Source: Phycisphaerales bacterium (lineage in GTDB: Bacteria > Planctomycetota > Phycisphaerae > Phycisphaerales > UBA1924). Taken from it: a stretch of 64,000 nucleotides of DNA. The notes beneath the pieces are model-generated. The model was not told the origin of the DNA, searched no databases, and was given only the letters and a program-made list of their open reading frames with translations. This document shows, one piece after another, positions 27,508 to 35,877 of this stretch; position 1 is the stretch's first letter, and each line of letters starts with the position of its first letter. Location of the stretch: positions 186,001-250,000 of the forward strand of contig JAJDDD010000016.1 of NCBI GenBank assembly GCA_029260495.1, written 5' to 3'. Position numbers and translations under genes: made by a program.

Positions 27508-28008
27508 ATGCCTGTTCGTATTGGCGAAGTCATGGTTCAGAACGGCCTGCTCACACCAGATCAGGTCAAGATCATTCTGAAGGAACAGCAGGAGTTGCAA
27601 CGGCCGTTTGGCGAACTCGCTGAACGGTTGTTCAATGTTGGGGAGCGCGACGTTGAACGGGCCTGGGCACTTCAATACGCAGAGATCGTCGAGCATGTCG
27701 ATCCCTATAACTATGACATCGAAGCGAGCGCAGTGGGGCTGATTACGCGCCGGCAGGCGTGGCAGTTTCGCATGATGCCTCTTTCACACGATGCAGCGGA
27801 GGTCGTGGTCGTCACCGTTGTTCAGCATCTGCCTCGCGCGATGCGCTTCGCGATGAGGCAGTTCGAGGCGCCTTGCTATTTTGTTCTGACGGACGCTGAG
27901 TCGCTCTCGGACATTTTGACAGATCACTATCCGCTCGACGGCATGGGGCTGGAACATGTCATTAGTAAGGCTTCGGCTCCCTTTGGTGAGATTGGGATGC
28001 GCGCCTGA
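27508..28008 (+). CDS. Stand-alone MshEN / GspE N-terminal domain protein
   Basis: 166 residues consisting of the domain usually found at the N-terminus of type II secretion and type IV pilus assembly ATPases (GspE/PilB, MshEN). It opens RIGEVMVQNGLLTPDQVKIIL with FGELAERL and, further on, the second half VGLITRRQAWQFRMMPLSHD. In MshE this domain binds cyclic di-GMP. No ATPase domain follows. ATG at 27508 has GGAGG 7 bases upstream. It may act as a free adaptor or second-messenger receptor; ligand binding here is inferred from family only. Confidence 0.8.
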   Translation: MPVRIGEVMVQNGLLTPDQVKIILKEQQELQRPFGELAERLFNVGERDVERAWALQYAEIVEHVDPYNYDIEASAVGLITRRQAWQFRMMPLSHDAAEVVVVTVVQHLPRAMRFAMRQFEAPCYFVLTDAESLSDILTDHYPLDGMGLEHVISKASAPFGEIGMRA

Positions 28009-28028
28009 ATCTCTGAGCGCCTTTTGCG

Positions 28029-28952
28029 TTACTCGCGAGAAGAAGGCTTGGGGAAGATCCATTCTTCCCCTGGCGTGTATTCGAGCATGTCGTATAGTTC
28101 TTTGCGCGTCTGCATTTGATCGAGGACGGCTGTGACATCGCCGCGCTTTTTGATTGAATCGAGCGCCCGCGTGACAGCGCCCATCGCGATGCGCAGGGTC
28201 GTCACCGGGAAGATTACGCACGAGTAGCCAAGATCCGCGAAGCGTTTGAGCGGGATGATCGGCGTTTTACCGAACTCGGTCATGTTCGCGAGGAGGTAGA
28301 CGCCGCCTGCGGCCCCATATCCTCGGAGCGATTGGGCGAAGCGGTTGAACTCATCTTCGCTCGTCAGCCCTTCGGGAAACAGCATGTCGGCGCCGGCATC
28401 GACGTAGGCCCTGGCACGCGCGATCGCGTCATCAAGGTTTGTCACACTCGCGGCATCCGTTCGCGCGCAGATGATGAATGAGCCGCCGGAAATCGCGTCC
28501 CTCACTTTGGCAGCGCTGGCGATTTTTTCCTGAAAATGATCTGTCGCTACGAGTGTTTTCCCTTCGAGATGGCCGCAACGTTTGGGAAAGACCTGGTCTT
28601 CCAGATGCAGTCCGGCCGCCCCGGCGCGGTGGTATTCGGCCACAGTTCTCGCGACCATTTCCTGCTCGCCAAATCCCGTGTCAGCATCAGCAATCACAGG
28701 CAGGCCGGAACTGTCAGCGACCTGCTGGATGATCTCACAGAACTGATCCAGGGAGCGAAGGCCAACGTCCGGCACGCCGGCTGCGGCGCTCATTGCTCCG
28801 CCGGAGACATAGCAGGCCTCGAAGCCGGTTTGCGCGACCGCCCGCGCCACAAGCCCGTTAAAGGCGCCGGGAAGGCTGACGCAGTGATCGTCCATGAGAG
28901 CGCGAAGGCGGGCGCCGGGGTGTTCGTGTGGGTTCGGTTTCATCAGACCCAT
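28029..28952 (-). CDS. prpB: 2-methylisocitrate lyase (PrpB)
   Basis: 307 residues of the isocitrate lyase/PEP mutase superfamily. The catalytic loop EDQVFPKRCGHLEGK (KRCGH at 124-128) is the PrpB signature; Mg-binding DADTGFG is at 89-95, and ANMTEFGKTP matches PrpB. It cleaves 2-methylisocitrate to pyruvate and succinate, the last step of the methylcitrate cycle of propionate breakdown. It lies 63 bases downstream of prpD on the same strand, so the two form an operon. Two close ATGs (28952 and 28943) could start it. No prpC gene is in the window. Confidence 0.93.
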   Translation of the reverse strand: MGLMKPNPHEHPGARLRALMDDHCVSLPGAFNGLVARAVAQTGFEACYVSGGAMSAAAGVPDVGLRSLDQFCEIIQQVADSSGLPVIADADTGFGEQEMVARTVAEYHRAGAAGLHLEDQVFPKRCGHLEGKTLVATDHFQEKIASAAKVRDAISGGSFIICARTDAASVTNLDDAIARARAYVDAGADMLFPEGLTSEDEFNRFAQSLRGYGAAGGVYLLANMTEFGKTPIIPLKRFADLGYSCVIFPVTTLRIAMGAVTRALDSIKKRGDVTAVLDQMQTRKELYDMLEYTPGEEWIFPKPSSRE

Positions 28953-29015
28953 CTTACGCGGAGGGCGGATTAACTCAACGAATGTGTTGTTCGCAGGATA
29001 TATCCAGCCTTTGCG

Positions 29016-30617
29016 TTAGTCATCGATGCTGGGGCCGATGGTCAAGCGAAAATCATTCAACTGTGAAATTTCGCTGGCAGACTTGGCGCCGACGTTGTCG
29101 TATCGTTCGATGAGCTGCGTCGCATCGGTGGCTGCGAGACTTCCGAGTAGTTGAAATTTGTGTTGCAGGATGGATACAAGATTTGCCGTCGTGTTGCGCG
29201 CATGGCCGGATGGGTACATCACAAGCCCGGAGCCATGCTCAGCTCCTGAATCGTCGGTGATTACGATGGACGTTGGTATTCCATCGGGATAGCGATCGTC
29301 ATATTCCTTGCCACCGTGCTCGAAGCGAATCTTTTCCATCAGACCGCGGGTCGTGCTGTCGAAGATCGCGTTTTTGTTGAAATCGGCGGGTGCCAGCATG
29401 AGTTGTTTCCATGCGCTGTCGGAATCCGGGCCGACGGGTTCGTTGCGCGAGGCCCGGTCTATCGCCTTCTTCAGCATGGTGGAAACTATGTAGACCATCG
29501 AGTGATCGGCGCTCTGGCGAGTCTTCGGATCGCGTTTAGCGGGGTTTCCGATGATGCCAAACGCCGGCTCATAGGCAACGATCTTGATATCGCGAATCTT
29601 CTCGCCACCCGCGTCAGCCAGCAGATGCGGGTTCTGTGTGATGAGATCAATCAGCCCCTGCAGGGCGCCGGCGGATTGATGTTCGTAGAGCCCGAGCTTG
29701 AAGTGCATGCCCATGACTGCAAAGTCATCGCCGGAATGGCTCAGAACCAGGCTGAAGGGGCTGGGCGCTTGTTCAGTCCAGCGCTGGGCGCCCTGAGTCG
29801 TTGGTTCGAAGAAGCGAAAGATTGCTTCGGGATTGCGGAAAATATCGCGCGGGCCGCGAAAGCCGCGCATGGCGCGCTGCATGGAAAGGACAGCAACTTC
29901 CGTGCTGATCGCTGCGGAGGCGCCCTTGGAATCGGAGAGCTGTTTGCCGGCGCGGATGGCGCGCCACGGGATGTAGTGCGCAACAACCATGCCGATGGCG
30001 CTTTCGATTTGATCAGGCGCAGCGCCGAGCATCGCGCCGTAGGTTGCCGCCGACGCGATCGCGCCGTGGACCACATGGTCGATCTTGTATGTCTTCAGGC
30101 TAAAAACTTCCGAAAGTCGACCGCGAATTTCATCGAGCAGAATCATGCCGCGGAGCGCGGCTTTTCCATCGAGCCCGGCGACTTGCGCCGCTGCGATGCA
30201 CACGGGATAAAAATCGTTATGACCGAATTCTCCTGCGGTGTGCCCGAGCTTTGGATTGAAACCGAAGTTGGTGCCGTTGGAATCCCATTCACGGACAGCG
30301 GAGCTGTTGGCAACGATCGCCTTCTCCGGCGCCACCTTTTCTTGTGAGCCGAAGACGGTGGCTCCGGGCTGGCCCGCGCGAACGGGATAGTCGAGGGCTT
30401 CGGCGCGCAGCACATTGGGAGCATTGGTTCCGAGGGCAAGGGCGGATAGGCCGCAAAGCGTCGCGTCTGTGTGAAATATCTCGGTGCGGCGGCGGACGAC
30501 TTCATCGGGCTCGCCGATCCGTCCGGATAGAAAATCGACAGCGAACTCCGCGATGCCCGCTGCCTGGTTGGAATCCGCGGAGAGTGTGACAGCGGTGTCG
30601 GTCTGAGTGGCGGGCAT
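29016..30617 (-). CDS. prpD: 2-methylcitrate dehydratase (PrpD, MmgE family)
   Basis: 533 residues from the ATG at 30617, which has AGGAG 8 bases upstream; the longer frame to 30692 is not needed. Family marks are IFHTDATLCGLSALALG, AIVANSSAVREWDSNGT, GHNDFYPVCIAAAQVAG and the KIDHVVHGAIASAA segment. PrpD dehydrates 2-methylcitrate to 2-methylaconitate or directly supplies PrpB. The gene is immediately upstream of prpB and divergent from a thiolase gene, with about 225 bases between starts for both promoters. Confidence 0.92.
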   Translation of the reverse strand: MPATQTDTAVTLSADSNQAAGIAEFAVDFLSGRIGEPDEVVRRRTEIFHTDATLCGLSALALGTNAPNVLRAEALDYPVRAGQPGATVFGSQEKVAPEKAIVANSSAVREWDSNGTNFGFNPKLGHTAGEFGHNDFYPVCIAAAQVAGLDGKAALRGMILLDEIRGRLSEVFSLKTYKIDHVVHGAIASAATYGAMLGAAPDQIESAIGMVVAHYIPWRAIRAGKQLSDSKGASAAISTEVAVLSMQRAMRGFRGPRDIFRNPEAIFRFFEPTTQGAQRWTEQAPSPFSLVLSHSGDDFAVMGMHFKLGLYEHQSAGALQGLIDLITQNPHLLADAGGEKIRDIKIVAYEPAFGIIGNPAKRDPKTRQSADHSMVYIVSTMLKKAIDRASRNEPVGPDSDSAWKQLMLAPADFNKNAIFDSTTRGLMEKIRFEHGGKEYDDRYPDGIPTSIVITDDSGAEHGSGLVMYPSGHARNTTANLVSILQHKFQLLGSLAATDATQLIERYDNVGAKSASEISQLNDFRLTIGPSIDD

Positions 30618-30843
30618 TGATAGCTCCTTAGATGTGATTGTCGCGTTCGTGAAAGTGGGGCGCCGCGCTGTTGAACTATCCTGCCATGGCAAACCTGGCG
30701 AGTGGATACAGAGCGCAGCGAGGCCGCTACTATAGGGGACTTCCCATGACGCGGGAACCGGATCGCGATTCGCTTGCCCAGGCGATCCAGCGATTCACTT
30801 GAAATACATTTCCGAGACGAACACACCGGAGGAGCCCAACGCC

Positions 30844-32025
30844 ATGTCCGCCGACCGCACGCCTGTCATCATCGCAGCCAAACGCACTCCAGTCGGCCGG
30901 TTTCTCGGCGGGTTGAGCCGCACACCCGCGCCGCAACTCGGCGCGTTCGCAATCGACGCCGTCCTGAAGGAGGCGCCAGCGGTGCGCGATCATGTGGAAG
31001 AAGTCATCATGGGGTGTGTGCTGCAAGCGGGGCTGGGGCAGAACCCAGCGAGGCAGGCGGCGCTCAACGCGGGGCTCTCTGCGACGCTTCCGTGTGTGAC
31101 AGTCAACAAGGTGTGCGGCTCCGGGCTGAAGGCGGTCATGCTGGCTGCCCAGGCGATTAAGGCTGGAGACGCAGAGACGGTCATTGCGGGCGGTCTTGAG
31201 AATATGTCGCTCGCGCCGCATTTCGCTCACGTCCGGGCTGGGGTGAAGTTTGGAGATACGCCGCTGATTGACCACATGCTGGCGGACGGGTTGACATGCG
31301 CCATTGAGAACTGGGCGATGGGCTGCGCTGCGGAGTGGGTCGCCGATGAGTTTGAGATCTCACGGGAGGAGCAGGATCGGTTTTCAGCCCAGTCCCATCA
31401 GCGGGCTGCCAAGGCGACTGCGGAGGGTTGGTTCAAGAAGGAAATCGTTCCGCTCGAAGCGGCGGCGATCAAGCAGAAAAAAGATGTCCTTGCAGACGAA
31501 GGCATCCGCGAGGATTCGACCGCCGAGGGTCTTGGCAATCTGCGCCCCGCCTTCAGCAAGGAAGGGTCTGTCACCGCTGGCAATGCGAGCCAAATTTCAG
31601 ATGGCGCTGCGGCGCTCGCGGTGACGACGGCTGCGAAGGCTGAGCAGATGGGCGTTGAACCCATGGCGCGCATCACCGGCTACTACACATCGGGGGTAGC
31701 GCCGAAGGAACTGTTCACCGCTCCTGTTCTCGCGATCGCTGAACTCTTGCGCAAGACCGGCGTCGGGCGCGACGAAGTGGACCTTTACGAACTCAACGAA
31801 GCCTTTGCTGTCCAGGCGCTGCAGAACGCGAAGAAGCTCGAGATACCCGAAGAAAAACTCAACATCTGCGGCGGCGGCGTCGCGCTGGGGCATCCGATCG
31901 GCGCCAGCGGGGCTCGCGTGCTGGTGACGTTGATTCACCAGCTTCGGCGGCTGGACAAGAAGCGCGGCGTCGCAGCGTTGTGCCTGGGTGGCGGGAACGC
32001 TGTCGCGATGATGGTTGAGCGGTAA
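30844..32025 (+). CDS. Acetyl-CoA acetyltransferase (thiolase)
   Basis: 393 residues, a full-length thiolase. The acylated cysteine is in NKVCGSGLKAVM, the catalytic His in GGGVALGHPIGASGAR, and the second catalytic Cys in ALCLGGGNAVAM near the C-terminus. It condenses or cleaves acetyl-CoA/acetoacetyl-CoA. ATG at 30844 is preceded by GGAGGAG about 10 bases upstream. It is divergent from prpDB, and hbd lies about 2 kb further on, consistent with acyl-CoA metabolism. Biosynthetic or degradative direction cannot be told. Confidence 0.94.
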   Translation: MSADRTPVIIAAKRTPVGRFLGGLSRTPAPQLGAFAIDAVLKEAPAVRDHVEEVIMGCVLQAGLGQNPARQAALNAGLSATLPCVTVNKVCGSGLKAVMLAAQAIKAGDAETVIAGGLENMSLAPHFAHVRAGVKFGDTPLIDHMLADGLTCAIENWAMGCAAEWVADEFEISREEQDRFSAQSHQRAAKATAEGWFKKEIVPLEAAAIKQKKDVLADEGIREDSTAEGLGNLRPAFSKEGSVTAGNASQISDGAAALAVTTAAKAEQMGVEPMARITGYYTSGVAPKELFTAPVLAIAELLRKTGVGRDEVDLYELNEAFAVQALQNAKKLEIPEEKLNICGGGVALGHPIGASGARVLVTLIHQLRRLDKKRGVAALCLGGGNAVAMMVER

Positions 32026-32053
32026 ATAGTGATGGGCGAATGATCGTTGTGTG

Positions 32054-32422
32054 CTATTGATCGTCGTTAGAGAGTAGCGCCACTTGAACTTCCAGCCGTT
32101 TGACTTCGCGCAGGATCGAGTTGCGGTTCATTGACATCCAGACCCACATTTTCATCATCCCTACGCCGTTCATGAAAAACAGAAACGCCATGGCATAGCC
32201 GACCATCTCTTTCGTTGTTTCAGCCTGAAAGAAACGCACGAGGACGAAGACTGAAGCGGCGAAGAAGACAAAACCCCAGAGGTGGATGAGCACCATCCAC
32301 CACTTTTGCTTGCCGTGAAGCGTCGTCGCGAACATTTCCCACATTCCCTGATCGGGCCCATCGAGTTCGCCGGCGCCCATATCCTTGATGGCCTGTCTGA
32401 TTCTTTTTTCATCATCGTTCAT
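32054..32422 (-). CDS. Small 2-TM protein coupled to an ECF sigma factor (DUF6768-like)
   Basis: 122 residues: a charged N-terminal helix, a GMWEMFATTLHGKQKW segment, two membrane helices (about 43-65 and 75-92) and a cytosolic tail RNSILREVKRLEVQVALL. It resembles short two-helix proteins annotated as DUF6768 by memory. Its start overlaps the ECF sigma stop by 4 bases (ATGA), so it is translationally coupled. Position suggests that it could be the sigma factor's membrane regulator, although no anti-sigma motif such as HxxxCxxC is present. Confidence 0.72.
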   Translation of the reverse strand: MNDDEKRIRQAIKDMGAGELDGPDQGMWEMFATTLHGKQKWWMVLIHLWGFVFFAASVFVLVRFFQAETTKEMVGYAMAFLFFMNGVGMMKMWVWMSMNRNSILREVKRLEVQVALLSNDDQ

Positions 32423-32988
32423 GATTTTTTTCCTTCCAGAAGTAGGCGCAGGTCGTTGCGCGCTTTGTGCAGTCGGGACTTCACAGTGCCCAGCGGGATA
32501 TCCAGCGCCGCGGCGATTTCGATCACGCTGAGCTCCCCGAGATAGCGCATCGAAAGGATCGCGCGTTGTTCGAGGGGCAAGCGCCAGAGCGCTCGCTGGA
32601 TATCACTTTCTTCATTTATTGAGTCGCATGGCGCGGGTGGTGGGTTCACAGATTTCGGTTCATTCCTGACGCCGTCCAGGAGCTTGCGTTCGCGCTGATT
32701 GGCGCGGGTCCAGTCTGCGCATTTGTGAGTGACGATGCGGTAGGCCCAAGCCCGGAAGAAAGCTGGGTCATTGAGTTGGCGCAGGCCTCGGGCGATGGCG
32801 AGCCAGGCTTCCTGGGTCACATCGCGGGCCGCCTCGGGGTGGCGGGTCAGACGCCAGGCGTGGGCGCGGAGTCTGCCATCCCACCGATCCACAAGCACCC
32901 GCAGCGCAGCCGGCTCCCCATCCTGACATCGCAGGACAAGCCATTCGTCATAGGCTCTTTCAGCAGGTGTGGGCATGGCTCTTGTCAT
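32419..32988 (-). CDS. ECF-type RNA polymerase sigma factor
   Basis: About 189 residues. Region 2 includes DVTQEAWLAIARGLRQLND and AFFRAWAYRIVTHKCADW; region 4 includes LPLEQRAILSMRYLGELSVIEIAAALDIP and GTVKSRLHKARNDLRLLL. These are classic sigma-70 r2 and r4_2 signatures. Starts at ATG 32988 or 32976 are both reasonable. It is the first gene of a two-gene unit with the 2-TM protein and is divergent from the PhzF-like gene. The regulon is unknown. Confidence 0.93.
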   Translation of the reverse strand: MTRAMPTPAERAYDEWLVLRCQDGEPAALRVLVDRWDGRLRAHAWRLTRHPEAARDVTQEAWLAIARGLRQLNDPAFFRAWAYRIVTHKCADWTRANQRERKLLDGVRNEPKSVNPPPAPCDSINEESDIQRALWRLPLEQRAILSMRYLGELSVIEIAAALDIPLGTVKSRLHKARNDLRLLLEGKKS

Positions 32989-33119
32989 TGAGTCGCCAGC
33001 CGTCCTTGCTGGGTTCGCGCGGAAGGTTGTAGCGGGCAATAATGTTCGCTGTGGAGACCGGTGTGAGCTGGCTACGATGGCGCTGAGGCAGTTCGTCTAA
33101 CAGCCAGTGAGAATGATCC

Positions 33120-34028
33120 ATGAGCAACCTAAGTGACATAGTTGAACTTCGCGTCTTCTTCGTTGATGCCTTTACGGATCACGTGTTTTCCGGTAATGGC
33201 GCCGCGGTTGTGCCGCTTGAAGACTGGCTTCCGACCGAGACGCTTCAGCTTATGGCCCGCGAACACAATCTTTCGGAAACCGTCTTTCTCGTTCCGACTC
33301 CGGATGATGCGGAGCATGATTATCACATACGCTGGTTCACGCCGACGGTTGAGGCGCAGATTTGCGGGCACGCGACGCTCGCTGCGGCCCACACGCTGTG
33401 GAGGCATCTGGGGTACGGGGGGGATCAACTCCGACTTCGCTCGCGCTCAGGGAGGCTGAAGGTCGAGCAGGATATTGAAGGTCGGCTTGTTTTGAATTTT
33501 CCAGTTTTTGAAGTTTCGCAGGAAGATGACACTGCGTTGATCAATCAAATAGTAGATGCGATTGGATCCCGCCCTGTCGAGATTCACAAAGCGACGTCGC
33601 CCGTGAATGATCTTTGCGAGACGATCGCCGTATTTGATCGCGCGTCAGACGTGCAGGTATTGGCGCCGAACTTTGCGAAGGTGGGGGAGGTTCCGCGGAG
33701 CGCGATCATTGCGACGGCGCCGGGTGAGGCTGGCTCTGAGCTTGATTTCGTCTCTCGATATTTCTGCCCGCAGTCCGGCATTGATGAAGACCCGGTCACC
33801 GGGACGGGCCACTGTGTGCTGACGCCCTACTGGTCCAGCCGGCTTGGCCAGAAATCGCTCCGGGCCCGGCAGATTTCGGCGCGCGGAGGCGATGTTCTTT
33901 GTCAGTTTGTTCCGGACGATCCTTCCGGGCTGGCGCGGGTGCATCTCGCGGGGCGGGCGGTCACCTATATGGAGGGCGTCGCACGGATTCCTGTTGACAC
34001 CGTCCAACCGGCTGCTGCGGGTCGCTAA
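33120..34028 (+). CDS. PhzF-family isomerase/epimerase
   Basis: 302 residues with the diaminopimelate-epimerase-like double fold of PhzF. Marks are FVDAFTDHVFSGNGAAV near the start, LSETVFLVP (the family glutamate), WFTPTVEAQICGHATLAAAH and, in the second half, GIDEDPVTGTGHCVLTPYW. Family members isomerise small metabolites; only true PhzF acts in phenazine synthesis, and no phz genes are here. Substrate unknown. It lies 41 bases upstream of hbd and may be co-transcribed with it. Confidence 0.92.
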   Translation: MSNLSDIVELRVFFVDAFTDHVFSGNGAAVVPLEDWLPTETLQLMAREHNLSETVFLVPTPDDAEHDYHIRWFTPTVEAQICGHATLAAAHTLWRHLGYGGDQLRLRSRSGRLKVEQDIEGRLVLNFPVFEVSQEDDTALINQIVDAIGSRPVEIHKATSPVNDLCETIAVFDRASDVQVLAPNFAKVGEVPRSAIIATAPGEAGSELDFVSRYFCPQSGIDEDPVTGTGHCVLTPYWSSRLGQKSLRARQISARGGDVLCQFVPDDPSGLARVHLAGRAVTYMEGVARIPVDTVQPAAAGR

Positions 34029-34069
34029 ACTCTTCGCCCGAACACCGACACCAGCAAGATGAGGCACAG

Positions 34070-34936
34070 ATGTCTGAAGTGAAAAAACTCGCCGTGATTG
34101 GCGCGGGCCAGATGGGCGGCGGGATTGCCCAAGTCGCCGCGCAAGCCGGAATCGAAGCCGTCGTTTTTGATTCGTTCGCCGACTCGATTGAAAGGTGCAA
34201 GGCTCTCCGCGCTAAGCTCTTGAGCCGGGCTGTTGAGAAAGGACGGATGACGGCTGAAGAAGCCGAAGCCGCGTCGATGCGCATCAGCTACACGCAGAGT
34301 ATCGATGAGATCGCGGGCGCTGACTGGGTTGTCGAAGCGATCGTCGAGGAGAAGGCGGTTAAATTTGATCTTTTCAAAACGCTCGCAAAGATGTTTCCTG
34401 ATGAATCTGTTGTGCTTGCCTCCAACACCAGTTCGATCAGCATTACAGAGATTGCGACCAGCGCGGGGGGCGCCGCGAGCCGGGTCGTCGGGATGCACTT
34501 TTTTAATCCGGTTCCTGTGATGAAGCTTGTTGAAGTGATTCGCGGCATGCAGACAGCAGATTCCGTCGTCGAGCGCACACTCGCGCTCGCCGAGCGTCTG
34601 GGCAAAACACCGCTCGCCGCGAACGATCGCCCCGGCTTTGTCTCCAATCGCGTCTTGATGCCTTTGATCAATGAAGCTTTTTATGCGCTGATGGAGGGCG
34701 TCGCGGAGCCCGAGGCGATTGACGGCATCATGCAGCTCGGCTGCAACCACCCAATGGGCCCATTGCGTCTTGCGGATTTTATCGGGCTGGACACCTGCGT
34801 GAACATCATGAATGTGCTCTACGAAGGGCTGGGCAATCCCAAGTATGCGCCGTGCCCGCTGCTTAGGCAGTACGTCGCCGCAGGCCGGCTTGGCGATAAA
34901 ACCGGCGCGGGCGTCTACGAGCATCGTAATAAGTAG
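34070..34936 (+). CDS. hbd: 3-hydroxybutyryl-CoA dehydrogenase
   Basis: 288 residues, the short single-function form. The NAD-binding motif VIGAGQMGGGIAQVAAQAG is at the start; ASNTSSISITEIA, HFFNPVPVMKLVEVI and NDRPGFVSNRVLMPLINEAF are family signatures, the H being catalytic. The C-terminal domain reads DGIMQLGCNHPMGPLRLADFIGLD. It interconverts acetoacetyl-CoA and 3-hydroxybutyryl-CoA and would work with the thiolase at 30844-32025. Confidence 0.95.
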   Translation: MSEVKKLAVIGAGQMGGGIAQVAAQAGIEAVVFDSFADSIERCKALRAKLLSRAVEKGRMTAEEAEAASMRISYTQSIDEIAGADWVVEAIVEEKAVKFDLFKTLAKMFPDESVVLASNTSSISITEIATSAGGAASRVVGMHFFNPVPVMKLVEVIRGMQTADSVVERTLALAERLGKTPLAANDRPGFVSNRVLMPLINEAFYALMEGVAEPEAIDGIMQLGCNHPMGPLRLADFIGLDTCVNIMNVLYEGLGNPKYAPCPLLRQYVAAGRLGDKTGAGVYEHRNK

Positions 34937-34984
34937 GTATTCGCCAGACGATTCAGATGATGCACATGGAGCCGTCTGATTCAT

Positions 34985-34998
34985 CGCCTGCGCAGGCG
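34985..34998. repeat. 14-base perfect palindrome
   Basis: CGCCTGCGCAGGCG lies between hbd and the first 3-TM paralog. It is followed by GTTCA rather than a T-run, so it is not a standard terminator; it may be a protein-binding site or a weak hairpin. Confidence 0.5.
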
Positions 34999-35074
34999 GT
35001 TCACATTGGCGCTTGAGTTGAATCCTCCTTCGATGTTCGTCGATGCCTTTATGGATCACGATGGAGGGAGAGCG

Positions 35075-35860
35075 ATGAGTCACGGTTCATCTATTGGCGC
35101 GGTTGTCGGCGGTCTTATCGGCGGGGCGGTTGGCGCCGGCCTGTGGGCGATTGTCAGTTATCTGACCGGCTATGAGATCGGCTGGATTGCGTTAGGGATT
35201 GGCTTCGTTGTCGGCGCCGGCGTGCGCGCGGGTGCGGGTTCCACCGGCGGCGCGCTGACTGGCGCTGTTGCGGTGGTCATCGCATTCGTGTCTATCTTTG
35301 CTGGCAAGTACGCTGCGATTCAGATTGAGTATGGCGACCTGCTCACCGCCGGCCTCACTGACGAGCAGGTTATTGCGATCGTGGCGCGCGACATGGCGCA
35401 CGAGCGCGAAGGCGCTGGTGAAGTTCTCGACTGGCCTGCGAATGTTTCGGACGCAGCGCCGGACGCTGCTTACTTTCCGCCCGAGATATGGGACGAGGCG
35501 AACACTTACTGGCTCATGCTTGACGACTCCCAACAGGCGCAGGTGCGCGTGGCTGTTCTGGCTGAGTTTGAGCAGCTGCGCGATCAGTATTCCGGAATCG
35601 CATTCCTGTTTAGCTTTGGAATGATGGATTTTCTTTGGTTCGGACTCGCCGGCGTGACAGCGTTCAAGCTGGGCGCGACGCGCGAAGAAGAGCACGAGGG
35701 TCAGCAGCACGTTCACGTTGACGGTTCCACACGGATGGAAAATCCGTCCTTCGCGCCCGCCCCGGAGGAGGGCATGGCGACAGGATTTTCATCAAGAGGC
35801 GCAGAGCCGCCAATAGCAGAATCCGAAGATGGTCTACCTCCTCTTCGCAGAGCGAGCTGA
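35075..35860 (+). CDS. 3-TM membrane protein, paralog A
   Basis: About 261 residues. An N-terminal pair of Gly-rich membrane helices (GAVVGGLIGGAVGAGLWAIVSYLTGYEIGW, then a helix ending AGKYAA), a soluble acidic middle containing FPPEIWDEANTYW, a third helix (FLWFGLAGVTAFKLG) and a low-complexity tail unique to this copy. It shares this order with the genes at 37404 and 38066. ATG at 35075 has GGAGGGAG just upstream; the frame begins earlier at 35006. It converges on the MgtC/DUF4010 gene. Function unknown. Confidence 0.75.
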   Translation: MSHGSSIGAVVGGLIGGAVGAGLWAIVSYLTGYEIGWIALGIGFVVGAGVRAGAGSTGGALTGAVAVVIAFVSIFAGKYAAIQIEYGDLLTAGLTDEQVIAIVARDMAHEREGAGEVLDWPANVSDAAPDAAYFPPEIWDEANTYWLMLDDSQQAQVRVAVLAEFEQLRDQYSGIAFLFSFGMMDFLWFGLAGVTAFKLGATREEEHEGQQHVHVDGSTRMENPSFAPAPEEGMATGFSSRGAEPPIAESEDGLPPLRRAS

Positions 35861-35877
35861 CCTGTGAAATGGCATCA

